Made by a program: the position numbers and the translations under genes
Part shown: piece after piece, positions 27,549 through 37,002 of the stretch
Layout: the number at the start of each line of letters is the position of its first letter
Numbering within the stretch: position 1 is the first letter of the stretch
DNA from: JANXQG01 sp963775975
Lineage (GTDB): Bacteria; Planctomycetota; Planctomycetia; Pirellulales; Thermoguttaceae
Direction: 5' to 3'
DNA length: 64,000 nucleotides
Assembly (NCBI GenBank): GCA_963775975.1
Contig: CAVZKX010000005.1
Location: 62,001-126,000, forward strand
Notes under the pieces: model-generated
Seen by the model: the letters and a program-made list of their open reading frames with translations, nothing else
Database searches by the model: none
What the model was told of the DNA's origin: nothing

Positions 27549-27651
27549 GACAGTTCGCCCAGGTGGGGTTCGATCGCAGGTAAACCGGTAAGTTTAACTT
27601 ACGATTAGAGACTCGGCCAGTCCAGAAAGGTTCGCGTTGCCGCCGCCGATC

Positions 27652-29061
27652 CTACCGCGATTGTAATATGAACTCCAAAATCACGACGAACAGCACAACG
27701 AGCATCGCGGCGCCGATGCCGATCCAGACCCACTTGGAAGGCGCGGCTTTTTTGCTCCGCCGCGCGAGCCGGCTATTCTCGCCCGGCCGGCGGATGCCGC
27801 TCGCGGACGACGCAGCGGCGCTGCCCAGCACGTCATCCAAGGAAATTGGCGTTTCATGAGCGGGTGCTCGCGCCGGTTCCAGCGGCGTCGCCTTGCGCAG
27901 GCCGCTCGGCGCGATTTTGGAGCTGGATGCGCCGCTATCGCCTGGGCGGCGCGCGATCGGCGGCGCGACTCCGCCGGTCTTTCCGCCGGGCGAAACGCCC
28001 ACTTGCGAGCCCTGCGAGTTGTCCGCCAACCAGCAGCGCAAAACCTCCGCGACCTCGGTCATCGATTGGTAGCGGTCCGCCGGCTTCTTGGCCATCATCT
28101 TCATGCAGATTGCCACGAGGTCCGTCGGTGCGTCGGGCCGGTCCTTCGCAATCGGCGACGGCTGCTGCCTCTGATGCGCCATAAGCCGCTGCGGCAGCGT
28201 GCCGTCGGGAAATGGCGGATGACCGGTGAGCAGGAAATACATCGTGCAGCCCAGGCCGTAGATATCGGCCCGCGCGTCTGCACCGTGACTATCGACTGCC
28301 TGCTCGGGCGCCAGATAGTCGGCGGTGCCGAGCACGTTCTCGTCATATTGCACGGTCAGGCTGGCGTGTTCGTCGTCGGTAAATCGAGCCAGCCCCAGGT
28401 CGAGAACCTTGATGGTGTTCCTCTGGTCGACAAGCAAATTGGCCGGCTTCACATCGCGATGTATCAGCCCGTGCGCGTGGGCATCCGCCAGGCCCTCGGC
28501 CGCCTGGCGAATGTAATCGGCGGCGCGGGCGTAGTCCAGCGGTCCGCCGCGTTTCACCGTCTGCTGCAAGTCGCGTCCGTCGATGAACTCCATTACCATG
28601 AAGTGCGTGTTGCCCTCGTTATCGACGTCGTAGGCGCGGACGATGTTGGGATGGTCCAAGGCCGCCGCCGCCCGCGCCTCGCGGTGAAAGCGAGCGAGAT
28701 AGGAAGTATCGGCAACGCGGTGTTTCGGCAGGACCTTGATCGCCACCCGCCGCTGCATGACCACGTGCTCGCCCAGATAGACCGTGCTCATGCCGCCGGT
28801 GCCGACCTGGCCCAGCAGCTTGTAACGTTTGAGGAAGAAGCCGCGATTCCTTCCTTCGAGCATGCGGTCGGCTTGCCATCGCGTGATGAGGTTCTCGGCG
28901 ACGACTCGGGCCGCAACTTCGTCTACGTCGGCGGAAAGCTGGCCGTTTCCCTCTGTCTTGAGCCGCGCGATGACCGAATCGAAACGGTCCTTCTCTACCA
29001 GGCCGCTGCGCTCGATCCAGTCCAACAGTGTTTCGACATTGGGTTTCGGCATGCCGCGCAA
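27652..29061 (-). CDS. Ser/Thr protein kinase with C-terminal membrane anchor
   Basis: 469 residues (start could be the ATG three codons later). About 80 N-terminal residues of a planctomycete-type helical extension, then a complete kinase: GTGGMSTVYLG loop, VAIKVLP lysine, HRDVKPAN catalytic loop, DLGLAR in place of DFG, APEQ, and DIYGLGCTMYFLL. A Pro/Ser/Ala linker leads to one transmembrane helix near the C-terminus (WIGIGAAMLVVLFVVILEFI), so the kinase faces the cytoplasm. It is next to secDF with a palindrome between; co-regulation with it is not shown. Confidence 0.92.
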   Translation of the reverse strand: MRGMPKPNVETLLDWIERSGLVEKDRFDSVIARLKTEGNGQLSADVDEVAARVVAENLITRWQADRMLEGRNRGFFLKRYKLLGQVGTGGMSTVYLGEHVVMQRRVAIKVLPKHRVADTSYLARFHREARAAAALDHPNIVRAYDVDNEGNTHFMVMEFIDGRDLQQTVKRGGPLDYARAADYIRQAAEGLADAHAHGLIHRDVKPANLLVDQRNTIKVLDLGLARFTDDEHASLTVQYDENVLGTADYLAPEQAVDSHGADARADIYGLGCTMYFLLTGHPPFPDGTLPQRLMAHQRQQPSPIAKDRPDAPTDLVAICMKMMAKKPADRYQSMTEVAEVLRCWLADNSQGSQVGVSPGGKTGGVAPPIARRPGDSGASSSKIAPSGLRKATPLEPARAPAHETPISLDDVLGSAAASSASGIRRPGENSRLARRSKKAAPSKWVWIGIGAAMLVVLFVVILEFILQSR

Positions 29062-29123
29062 CTCCGGTCGCTCATGCCATCATATCACGGTGGCGGGGGA
29101 AGGTGGTAGTTGAGGACACGACA

Positions 29124-29203
29124 CTGTAGGGAACGGCCTCTGTGCCGTTCCTGGTTTCGGAATGGCCGTAAAGCCGGAACGCCATGGAGGGCGTTCCCTA
29201 CAG
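29124..29203. repeat. Palindrome between secDF and kinase genes
   Basis: CTGTAGGGAACG and CGTTCCCTACAG arms with inner CGTTCC/GGAACG pairs. It ends four bases before the secDF stop, so it may mark the end of the secDF transcript. Confidence 0.6.
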
Positions 29204-29206
29204 CAG

Positions 29207-32200
29207 TCACCGCGTCGAAACGGCGGACGATCCCGAAGCGGTGCCTTTCTGCATCTCCGTCGGGTGCAGCAGCCAAAGCAGAATCGGAGCGGCCACGTAG
29301 ATCGAACTGTAGGTGCCCGTCAGCACGCCGATAAACAAGGCGAAGGCAAAGCCGTGCATCGCCTGGCCGCCAAAAATGTAAAGGATCAGTATGACCAGGA
29401 GCACCGTAAAGCTCGTCAGCACCGTGCGGCTGAGCGTCTGGTTCGTGGCGTCGTTGACCATCTGGCGGGTGAGCACGGGCGACTTGCCGCGGATTTCGCG
29501 AATCCGGTCGAAGACCACGATCGTATCGTTCACCGAGTAACCAATGATCGTAAGGAAGGCGGCGACGATCGTCAGGTTGATCTTGAAAGGCTCGATCAGC
29601 GTCACCGCGGTCACGCCGGGGATCAGCGCCAGGTAGGAACTGAAAGCGATCGCTCCCAGCATCACCAAGACGTCGTGGATCAGCGCGATGACCGCCGCCA
29701 CGCCGAAGGCAACGCCCTGGAAGCGGACCCAGAGGTAGACAATGATTAGCAGCCAGCTTAAAACCAATGCGAAGCACGCCGAACGACGGGCATCGCTCGC
29801 CACGGCCGAGCCCATGTTGTCGACGCCCGGAAAGTACGGATCTTTGGCAACCTCTGCCTGAACGGTTGCCAGTACCGACTTCACAATCTCGGGCGTAATC
29901 GCCACTTTCGCGCCGGCGACCGGCGTGATCGTTACCTTCCATTTATCCGAAACGGCCGCGTTGTCGTCGTTCGTTAGTTCGATGGGGGCGTAGGCCGTGC
30001 TCGGAATGTTATGCGCTTCCATGGCCTGCTGGATCATCGACCGGAGCTGCTCTTTTTCATATCGCGCACCCTGAGTTGTCCCGCTGCCAGACGACGACGG
30101 CACGGTAAACGAAAGGCTCGCCACTACCGGTGGCGCCGCGGGCGGTGTCTCCGGTGTGGACTCGTCGGAGGCCGGTTCGGCCGCAGCGGCGGGTGCTTCT
30201 TGCTTGTCCGCCTGTTTCTTTTCGGGCAGCTTCTTTTCGGGCGGCTTCGACTCGGAGTTGGCCGCGGGTTTGACATCTGTTTTGGCAGGAGCCTTTGCGT
30301 CTGTTTTCACTTCCGGCGTTGTTTTTCCGGAGTCCGCCTGCGCGAGCAGGAATGCATCCGGCCCGGTCATGGCGACGAGGCTCGCCGGCGGCAGATCGGA
30401 TTGCCGGCTAAAGCCGGGACTCCAGCGCTGGAGTTCCGCCTTTCGGCGGCTTGGCTGGTTTTCGACCAAAGCCGGCGCTACGTGCGTGCGCGCCGATGCA
30501 CTTCCTTTCGGTGCCGCGGGCTTGGTTGCCGTTGGCGCGGAAGGAGCAGGGCTCGGCGCAGAGCCCGTCGCCTTGGGTTCCGGCTTCGGCGCTGCCATGT
30601 CGACCGGCTCATCCACCGGCTTCGGCACAGCCGGCTTCACGGGCGAGGCCTCCGGCGACTTCTCGGGAGGTTTTTCACCCGGCGATTTCTTCGGCGCCCC
30701 CAGCGACACGTCGTACTGCAAACTTGACGTTACAAGCTTGTCGTCGAAAAGCTGCTTGATCAGCTTCTTCACTTGCTCGCCATCGTGGTTCGACGTGTCG
30801 ATCACGATGCGGTTCTCGTCTCCTATCTGCACCCGCGTAACCGTGGCGTCCGGCAGGTCCCCGGGATGGTTCTTCTCGTGCTCGGCAATGGCCTTGCGAA
30901 CTTGCGGCGCGTCGACGTTTTCGCCCGGGCGAAAGACCGTCTGCACCGAGATTCCGCCGGTGAAGTCGATATCGAACAGTCCCGTTCCGCGAACTACCGC
31001 GACGCCGAGCCCGACCACCGTGATCAATACCGAGAACGTGGCGCAGGCCGGAAACCAGTGCATGAAGTCGATCGACGTATGGCCGATCCACTGCTTCATG
31101 TGGATCTGCTGCACCCAGCGGCGGCGCTCGCAGACCTCGAAAATTGCCTTGGCCACGAACATCGTCGCCCAGATGCTCAAAAGCGCGCCGAAGAAGAAAG
31201 TCACGGCAAAACCCTTGACCTGCTCCGTGCCGAAGAAGAAGAGCACGGCCGCGGCGAGGACGTGAGTGATGTTGGCGTCAGTGATAACCACGCCCACTCG
31301 ATGGAACGAATTGCGCAGCGCCATGCGCAGCGCCGCGCCGTGGCGCAACTCTTCGCGCAGTCGCTCATAGATCAGCACGTTGTTATCCACTTCCATGCCG
31401 ACCGCCAGGGCAAGACCGGCCAGCGCCGTCAAAGTGAACGGGGCTTTGACCAGGATCATGATGGCCACGAGCATGAGGACGGTCAGCGACAGCACGAGCA
31501 CGGCAACGAAGCCGGCAAAACGGTAGTAGTAGAGCATGAACAACGGCACGAGCACCGCCGCGATCGCCATAGCAATCAAGCTCTGCCGGATCGTGTCTGC
31601 CCCCAGCGTGGCCTCGGTGACCATTTCGCGCTCAGGAATTTGATAGAGCTCGGCAGGCAGGGCCCCGCGATTGATGATATCGGCAAGGTCCTGGGCTTCC
31701 GTAACATCGAAATCTCCGGTGATTCGGCCGTTGTCGGTGATTTGACTTTGCAGCCGCGGCGCCGACTGAAGCACGTGGTCCAACACGATCGCCAGATGAT
31801 AGAAAAAAGTTTCATTATCCAAGGGCGTGTGTTCGCCGGTCAAGCGGCCCATGCGCTGGCCGCCCTCGGCGTCGAAGTGGAATGCGACTTCGTAACCGCC
31901 GCCTTCTGGATTAGGTTCCGCGCGCGCGTCGCGAATGAACTTGCCAATGACGTTGCGTGACTCGCTTTCGGGCGCAAGGACCAGCACTTCAACGAACGTT
32001 TTCTCCTTGCCGTCCTTGTCTTTGCCGGTAAGCTCGATGGCGGCCGGGTCGCCTCTGAATTTGTCGGCTTCCTTATCGCGCACCCGGCACCACTCGGCGA
32101 TTTTCGTTTTTCCTGTGCTTGGATCGGGAAAAATTCGGCCCTTTTCGTTGTCGAACTTGGGCGAGAGGTCCCAGGCGGCCTTGCGGGCGGCCGCGGCCTG

Positions 32201-32704
32201 TTCGATTTCAGTTTGATTTTTGCGACGCGTGGCAACAATGCGGAATTCCAATGCGCCCGTTGTGCTGATTTTCCTCTTGATCTCCTCCATCTGGGCCGTC
32301 TTTTCCTTGGCCGTAGCGCCTGCGACCGCCGGCATGGTTATTTGCACCATGTCTTGACCAAGGCTGACCACCCTGATCTCCTTTTGCTTGCTCGGGTCAA
32401 CGGTATCGCTGATCGCAGTTACGAGCGCGTCCATTTTGTCCGGCCGCCACTCGGTCTGACTCTTATCGACGCGGTAGACCAACACCGCTCCGCCGCCGAG
32501 GTCGATGCCAAAATGGGGCGGCCAGCCGCGATAGATCGTCGTCAAGCTCGCGAAAAGCGCGAAGAGAATCAAGCTGAACTTCCAGCCGTAATCGGGCATA
32601 CGCACGGCCTTGGCCAACCAACGGCCGATCAGCCATGAAGCGACCACCAGGCCGACGGCGATTAGGGGGACCAAAAGCAAGTTTTCCGATAGCCAATCGA
32701 GCAT
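29207..32704 (-). CDS. secDF: Protein translocase SecDF fusion
   Basis: 1165 residues. SecD part: periplasmic domain, DLGGGAVLVY, and a six-helix RND-like unit with GLALAVGMEVDNNVLIYERLREEL. SecF part begins near MHWFPAC and DIDFTGGISVQ, is split by a large linker, and ends with LIEPFKINLTIVAAFLTIIGYSVNDTIVVFDRIREI. Proton-driven RND subunits that pull exported proteins through SecYEG. The linker between the SecF periplasmic part and its helices is some 270 residues of Pro, Ala, Lys and Glu. About 30 of those residues are encoded by a palindromic repeat at 30401-30482. Confidence 0.95.
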   Translation of the reverse strand: MLDWLSENLLLVPLIAVGLVVASWLIGRWLAKAVRMPDYGWKFSLILFALFASLTTIYRGWPPHFGIDLGGGAVLVYRVDKSQTEWRPDKMDALVTAISDTVDPSKQKEIRVVSLGQDMVQITMPAVAGATAKEKTAQMEEIKRKISTTGALEFRIVATRRKNQTEIEQAAAARKAAWDLSPKFDNEKGRIFPDPSTGKTKIAEWCRVRDKEADKFRGDPAAIELTGKDKDGKEKTFVEVLVLAPESESRNVIGKFIRDARAEPNPEGGGYEVAFHFDAEGGQRMGRLTGEHTPLDNETFFYHLAIVLDHVLQSAPRLQSQITDNGRITGDFDVTEAQDLADIINRGALPAELYQIPEREMVTEATLGADTIRQSLIAMAIAAVLVPLFMLYYYRFAGFVAVLVLSLTVLMLVAIMILVKAPFTLTALAGLALAVGMEVDNNVLIYERLREELRHGAALRMALRNSFHRVGVVITDANITHVLAAAVLFFFGTEQVKGFAVTFFFGALLSIWATMFVAKAIFEVCERRRWVQQIHMKQWIGHTSIDFMHWFPACATFSVLITVVGLGVAVVRGTGLFDIDFTGGISVQTVFRPGENVDAPQVRKAIAEHEKNHPGDLPDATVTRVQIGDENRIVIDTSNHDGEQVKKLIKQLFDDKLVTSSLQYDVSLGAPKKSPGEKPPEKSPEASPVKPAVPKPVDEPVDMAAPKPEPKATGSAPSPAPSAPTATKPAAPKGSASARTHVAPALVENQPSRRKAELQRWSPGFSRQSDLPPASLVAMTGPDAFLLAQADSGKTTPEVKTDAKAPAKTDVKPAANSESKPPEKKLPEKKQADKQEAPAAAAEPASDESTPETPPAAPPVVASLSFTVPSSSGSGTTQGARYEKEQLRSMIQQAMEAHNIPSTAYAPIELTNDDNAAVSDKWKVTITPVAGAKVAITPEIVKSVLATVQAEVAKDPYFPGVDNMGSAVASDARRSACFALVLSWLLIIVYLWVRFQGVAFGVAAVIALIHDVLVMLGAIAFSSYLALIPGVTAVTLIEPFKINLTIVAAFLTIIGYSVNDTIVVFDRIREIRGKSPVLTRQMVNDATNQTLSRTVLTSFTVLLVILILYIFGGQAMHGFAFALFIGVLTGTYSSIYVAAPILLWLLHPTEMQKGTASGSSAVSTR
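30401..30482. repeat. Palindromic repeat inside the secDF linker
   Basis: CCGGCTAAAGCCGGGACTCC, then CAGCGCTGG, and a GCCGGCGCTACG end, i.e. a GCCGGCTTTxGCCG-type inverted unit. It is read in frame as VAPALVENQPSRRKAELQR. The peptide looks unlike the rest of the Pro/Ala/Lys linker. Confidence 0.6.
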
Positions 32705-32724
32705 GAGAGCTATTCCTACAAATT

Positions 32725-33104
32725 CTACTTCGACGTGCCGTTTGCAGCCGGTTCGTCGCCCAGTACCCTGACGATCGCGGTCAGATCCATGCGCATCTTT
32801 GCGCCGGTCGATTCGTCGATTCGCAGGGTAACCTTATTAGTTTCTTTACTGACGTCGGTGACCACGCCATAAATGCCGCTGTTTGTCACCACATGGTCGT
32901 TTTTCTTGATTGCCGAGAGTAGTGTCGCTTGCCGCGTGCGCTCGCGCTTGGAGGGCAGATAGAACAAAAAGTACATTGCGGCCGCCATGACAACGACGAA
33001 CGGAATCATCGATCCGAAGCCGCCGCCCGCGCCGCGCCGCCGGCAGCACCGCCGCCCGCGCCATTTCCGTCCGCAAATAACGCCGTCAAGGCAAAGAACA
33101 TCAT
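32725..33104 (-). CDS. yajC: Preprotein translocase subunit YajC, N-terminus frameshifted
   Basis: The 94-residue frame from 33009 (MIPFVVVMAAAMYFLFYLP...) has the YajC layout: a transmembrane helix, KRERTRQATLLSAIKKNDHVVTNSGIYGVV and TNKVTLRIDEST. Upstream, ATG at 33101/33104 starts a reasonable N-terminus (MMFFALTALFADGNG) in another frame; the two join if one base is restored in the GC-rich run near 33030-33050. YajC works with SecDF. It lies just upstream of secDF (21 bases). Confidence 0.85.
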
Positions 33105-33432
33105 TTCGGGCGATCCGCTTTGGATTCCAGGTTTTTCAAACTAAGATCGGGAAGTGAAACGAATGCCCTAATGTGGCAACGCTTTGCTTCGAATCCGGCC
33201 ACGGCGCATAAGTCGCCAGTGGGGGTAAACCCCAAATCTTAACGTCTTTTTCCGCAACCGGCAAGGGCGGCGAGAAGCTCTCGCGCATTTGCGGACCACA
33301 ACCCCCGTTGGGGTAGAAATACAATTGCACCATCGGACCCCGGGGAAGGTCGTCGTTACTTCCAGCCAACCCTAGGCTGCATGGCAGAATCCGTTCGGGC
33401 TAAGGCGGCGGTAGAACAGTGATGGCAGCAGC
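33105..33432. other. Gap between tgt and yajC
   Basis: About 330 bases with a TTG-started minus frame of 77 residues (33136-33369), too weak to call a gene. The region has CCCCAACGGGGG and other small inverted parts of the kind repeated in planctomycetes. Confidence 0.4.
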
Positions 33433-34560
33433 CTACTCACGGGCTGCACCCTTCATTCCTCTCCACCCCGCGAACTTCTCCGCCCGATAGGCCGCGAAGC
33501 GATCTTCGGCAATCGCCTGCCGGGCGCCGTTGAGCAGCCGTTGGTAATAGGTCAAATTGTGGATCGAGAGCAGAATCGGGCCGAGCATCTCACCGGCCAT
33601 GAACAGGTGTCGAAGGTAAGCACGGCTGCGGCGGCAGGCAGGGCAGGGACATCCGTCTTCCAGCGGGCAAGGATCGCGCTCGTATTTCAGGTTCCTGAGC
33701 CGCAGCGGTCCGGAGTCTGTGAAGGCCATTGCGTTGCGGCCGTTCCGCGTGGGCATCACGCAATCGAAGAGGTCGATTCCTCGTGCGACGCCCTCCAACA
33801 GGTCCTCGGGCCGGCCGACGCCCATCAGGTAGCGCGGCCGGTCGGCGGGCAAATGAGGAACCGTCGCATCGAGAACGCGATACATTTCTTCCGGCGGTTC
33901 GCCCACGCTCAGCCCGCCGACGGCGTAACCAGGAAAGTCGAGCCGGGCCAGCGCCTCGGCACACGCACAGCGTAGATCGGCGTCGAGGCCGCCTTGCACG
34001 ATGGCGAACTGGGCCTGATCGCCGCGCCGGGCGGCGGATCGGCAGCGATCCGCCCAGCGGATGGAGCGTTCGCAGGCGTCGCGGACGACGGCTGTATCGT
34101 TCGGCAGTTTGATGACGTGGTCGAGGACCATGGCGATATCGCTGCCCAGCGCTTCCTGGATCGCCACCGCGCGTTCCGGCGAGATGGCCACGAGCCGACC
34201 GTCGATATGCGAGCGGAAGACGGCTTCGTGTTCGGTAACCTTGGTCATGTGGCCGAGACTGAAGATCTGGAAGCCGCCGCTATCGGTGAGGATGGGGCCG
34301 TCCCAGCCCATGAAAGCGTGCAGGCCGCCCAACTCGGCGACGACCTGCTCGCCGGGCCGCAGCGCGAGGTGATAGGTATTGGCCAGCACCATCTCGGCCC
34401 CGGTGCCGCGAATCTGCTCAATTTCCAGGCCCTTCACCGTCGCCAAGGTACCCACCGGCATGAAGGCCGGCATCTCGACCGCGCCGTGTGGAGTAACGAA
34501 CGTGGAGCGGCGAGCAGCGGTTGCGGCGTCCGTGTGGTGGAGATGGAAGGAAAAGGGCAT
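33433..34560 (-). CDS. tgt: tRNA-guanine transglycosylase
   Basis: 375 residues. TIM barrel with FMPVGTLATVKGL, ANTYHLALRPGE, the active-site DSGGFQIFSLG and the nucleophile strand DLFDCVMPTRNGRN. Zinc site: CPLEDGCPCPACRR and a later His (SIHNLTYYQRL). It replaces guanine at the wobble base with a queuine precursor. With yajC and secDF it keeps the order tgt-yajC-secDF, known widely in bacteria. Confidence 0.95.
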   Translation of the reverse strand: MPFSFHLHHTDAATAARRSTFVTPHGAVEMPAFMPVGTLATVKGLEIEQIRGTGAEMVLANTYHLALRPGEQVVAELGGLHAFMGWDGPILTDSGGFQIFSLGHMTKVTEHEAVFRSHIDGRLVAISPERAVAIQEALGSDIAMVLDHVIKLPNDTAVVRDACERSIRWADRCRSAARRGDQAQFAIVQGGLDADLRCACAEALARLDFPGYAVGGLSVGEPPEEMYRVLDATVPHLPADRPRYLMGVGRPEDLLEGVARGIDLFDCVMPTRNGRNAMAFTDSGPLRLRNLKYERDPCPLEDGCPCPACRRSRAYLRHLFMAGEMLGPILLSIHNLTYYQRLLNGARQAIAEDRFAAYRAEKFAGWRGMKGAARE

Positions 34561-34587
34561 GCGCGGGCAAGATGGCCGGGTGAGCGA

Positions 34588-34887
34588 TTAGCCTTGGACC
34601 GCAGGCGTCGAATCGGCCACAATGGCGCTTCCGCAAACCGACGTTGCCGGCCCTTTGGGCAGCGGGGCCTGATCCGGCCTTCCCTGCCGTCGGGCGATCA
34701 ATTCCGCGCGGTGGCGATGAAGGATAGCAATAAACTCGTCGTCCTCAATATATCCCAGCCCGCGGCCAACGTGGACTTCGCCGAGGAATCCGAGATGTGC
34801 CATTAACTGGCCAAAGCGAACGTCGGGCGAGAGCGCCCAAACATCCGCCAGCAGCGCGATCGCCTCTTGTTGTGAATCGAGAGTCAT
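34588..34887 (-). CDS. Small protein of unknown function
   Basis: 99 residues; its ATG overlaps the stop of the 34884 gene by four bases. Helical N-terminus (DSQQEAIALLADVW, RFGQLMAHLGFLG), then IEDDEFIAILHRHR and a Pro/Arg tail. No family recognised. The pair with 34884 is translationally coupled. Confidence 0.6.
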   Translation of the reverse strand: MTLDSQQEAIALLADVWALSPDVRFGQLMAHLGFLGEVHVGRGLGYIEDDEFIAILHRHRAELIARRQGRPDQAPLPKGPATSVCGSAIVADSTPAVQG

Positions 34888-35180
34888 GGCGGGAAATCTC
34901 CAATTCGTGGTTCGGCGGCAAAGTTTTTCGGAAGCTTGCCGATCACTTCAATGCGGATCACAGTGCCCGGCGCGAGCTGGGCGATTCGAGTCGCCCTCGT
35001 CACACCATTATACAACATGAGAACGCCATCCGCCCCTTCGTAGACCCACGGCGGCGGCATCCCGACTGCCGAGTTCCCGAATAAATAAATCTGCCTTGCG
35101 AGCTTTTCTCGATCGGCGCCTTCCCGTCGCGACGGCGGAAGGCGGAGTTCGCGGGGATCGACATCACGAAAATCCGCCAC
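34884..35180 (-). CDS. Small protein, possibly ParB/Srx-like fold
   Basis: 98 residues from GTG at 35180, chosen because GGGAG lies seven bases upstream (a TTG at 35186 is the outer limit). LRLPPSRREGADREKL start, LFGNSAVGMPPPWVYEGADGVLMLYNGVTRATRIAQL and a final VIRIEVIGKLP strand resemble the ParB/Srx pattern (interaction loop, xDGxxR), with NGVTRATR where ParB has DGxxR. That is a guess from layout. The partner gene overlaps downstream. Confidence 0.55.
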   Translation of the reverse strand: MADFRDVDPRELRLPPSRREGADREKLARQIYLFGNSAVGMPPPWVYEGADGVLMLYNGVTRATRIAQLAPGTVIRIEVIGKLPKNFAAEPRIGDFPP

Positions 35181-35191
35181 TTCCAAGCTCC

Positions 35192-36118
35192 CTATTTTGT
35201 TACGAAGAACAATGTGACCGATGTGGCGTTAAAGGCCATGTGGAGCAGCAGCGACGGCGCGATGCGGTGCGTCCTTTGATAGAGAGCGCCGAACACCAGA
35301 GCCAGGAAGAACAGCGGAATCGGGTCGAGCGAATTGCTTACTTGATACTTTTCTGCCGCATACAGCAGATCGTATTGTGCAATGAGCAGCGGAGGCATTG
35401 CTGTAAGCAATGCCACGAATGACAGTTTCGCATCCGCGGCCAGCCTCCGCGGCTGCCAGCCTAGGTCGCGCGGCGTCGCCCTCACGCCAAATCGCAGAAC
35501 CGCAATCGCCAAACCAAGTGTCAGCAGTTGTCCTGCCATTTGAGCGAGAAAAAGCAATGTCAGATAGCGTATCGAATGCGGCTCACGTGGGGGACGGAAG
35601 TGCATTGCCGCGAAGAATAAAGCGGGAAGGACGACGGGCAACCAAGACTGCGGCGCTGTGCGCAGCACGGCATGAACTCGCCGCTTCCGATTCCAGACGG
35701 TTTCCAGCCAACCTTGCAAGAGGACGCGGAAAAGAAACTCCTCAAATATCGGGGCCACGAATACTGCCATGACCACTGCGACCACGACTGCCGTCGGCTT
35801 GCGCGATCGCAACAGTTGCTCCGCTGGATGCACCGTATCGAGTTTTTGCGGAGCGGCCTCCTGCCACCGATCGCCGCCAATTATCCAATGAACTGCCTGA
35901 GTCGCGAGAAGCGGAAGCACAAAGGCAATCAGAAAAATGAAAAGAACATCCCGCCCCAACCACGGTACGGGCCGGCGGCGAGCTAGGGGAATGACCAGCT
36001 GCCGCTTGAATTCTCGGCAGAGAATCCGATACCAAAGGCACGCGCTCAATGCCAAGAGCGCGGCGACGACTATTGCCGCAATCCGCTCTGAAGGAGTTAA
36101 ATCGATTAGCCAACTCAT
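35192..36118 (-). CDS. CPBP family intramembrane metalloprotease
   Basis: 308 residues with six to eight hydrophobic helices. Motif 1 is APIFEEFLFRVLLQG (EExxxR), motif 2 FFAAMHF and motif 3 HMAFNATS. CPBP/Rce1-type proteases cut within the membrane and have roles from CaaX processing to bacteriocin immunity. Its ATG overlaps the pgsA stop by four bases (ATGA), so it is translated with pgsA. Confidence 0.9.
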   Translation of the reverse strand: MSWLIDLTPSERIAAIVVAALLALSACLWYRILCREFKRQLVIPLARRRPVPWLGRDVLFIFLIAFVLPLLATQAVHWIIGGDRWQEAAPQKLDTVHPAEQLLRSRKPTAVVVAVVMAVFVAPIFEEFLFRVLLQGWLETVWNRKRRVHAVLRTAPQSWLPVVLPALFFAAMHFRPPREPHSIRYLTLLFLAQMAGQLLTLGLAIAVLRFGVRATPRDLGWQPRRLAADAKLSFVALLTAMPPLLIAQYDLLYAAEKYQVSNSLDPIPLFFLALVFGALYQRTHRIAPSLLLHMAFNATSVTLFFVTK

Positions 36119-36757
36119 GAGTCCGGCTCGTCATGGTCGCTGCGCAGAATCTTCCAGGCGATCCATACATAAACCGCGCCGGAGTAAACCGTGAGCAGCA
36201 CCGCTGACCAGATCGACGCCACAGTGACCCAATATACCCAATCGGGCGCGGCCGCGGCCGAATCGAGTGCTGCGGTTTGCATGTAATGGAGGTAGATTAG
36301 CGCGGACCCGGCCGCCACACATTGCAGCAGCATTTTCAGCTTGCCGGAGAGGTTCGCCGAGAAATCGCTGCCGCGTTCCTCCAGAAAGCTGCGCAAGGCA
36401 GTGACCAGCAGTTCGCGGCCGACGAGCACTACGACCATCCACGGCTGGAGCATATACCACTTGGCGCATCCCCTCGGTCGCGGCAAGGAAAATGAACGTG
36501 CCGCAGATGATCACCTTGTCGGCGAACGGATCGAGGATGCGGCCCAGCGTCGTAACCTGGTTGTATTTTCGCGCGAAATAGCCGTCGAGCCAATCGGTGC
36601 CCGCCGCGATGACGAACATTACGAAGCTGGCGATGTAGTGCTCCGATGCGATCAGGTAAAACAGTACGACCGAAAGCAGCAGCCGCAGGCTGGTCAACTG
36701 GTTCGGCAGATTCTTGAGGCTGCCGAGCGCGATGCGGGCGGGTTTGACTGTGGGCAT
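36115..36757 (-). CDS. pgsA: CDP-diacylglycerol-glycerol-3-phosphate 3-phosphatidyltransferase, frameshifted
   Basis: The 5' part (36757 down) reads LPNQLTSLRLLLSVVLFYLI, then the CDP-alcohol transferase motif DWLDGYFARKYNQVTTLGRILDPFADKV (DG...AR...G...D...D). After TEGMRQ, the frame changes near 36465 and the 3' part continues as WYMLQPWMVVVLVGRELLV, then SGKLKMLLQC and C-terminal helices. One base gained or lost near 36450-36475 explains it. It makes phosphatidylglycerophosphate in the membrane. In many bacteria rimO and pgsA are adjacent; here hicAB lies between. Confidence 0.85.
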
Positions 36758-36792
36758 GGCAACCGCAATTGCTGTTCACACATAGAAGCCGA

Positions 36793-37002
36793 TTATGCGA
36801 CCTCGAGGAATGCTGCCGAGGAAGATGGCTCGGGGACCGGTTCGCCTTCTTCGCGCAAGCCATCAAGGTGAAACACTATGGCTTCTTGCATGTTCTTTTC
36901 GACCTCGTCGCGAGTCGCGCCCGTCGAGGCACAACCGGGAAGATCAGGCGAATATGCGGAAAAGCCGGTCGCGGTCGGCTCAATAACTACGAGGTACTTC
37001 AT
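36793..37002 (-). CDS. hicB: HicB family antitoxin
   Basis: 69 residues. HicB partial-RNaseH-like fold: MKYLVVIEPTATGFSAYSPDLPGCASTGATRDEVEKNMQEAI. It has no DNA-binding tail after the fold, so autoregulation may need HicA or be absent. Its ATG overlaps the hicA stop by four bases. It neutralises HicA. It sits between rimO and pgsA. Confidence 0.88.
   Translation of the reverse strand: MKYLVVIEPTATGFSAYSPDLPGCASTGATRDEVEKNMQEAIVFHLDGLREEGEPVPEPSSSAAFLEVA

Noticed and set aside
33136..33369. 77-codon minus frame between tgt and yajC
   Set aside because: TTG start with no SD, no domain, and the region carries inverted repeats.
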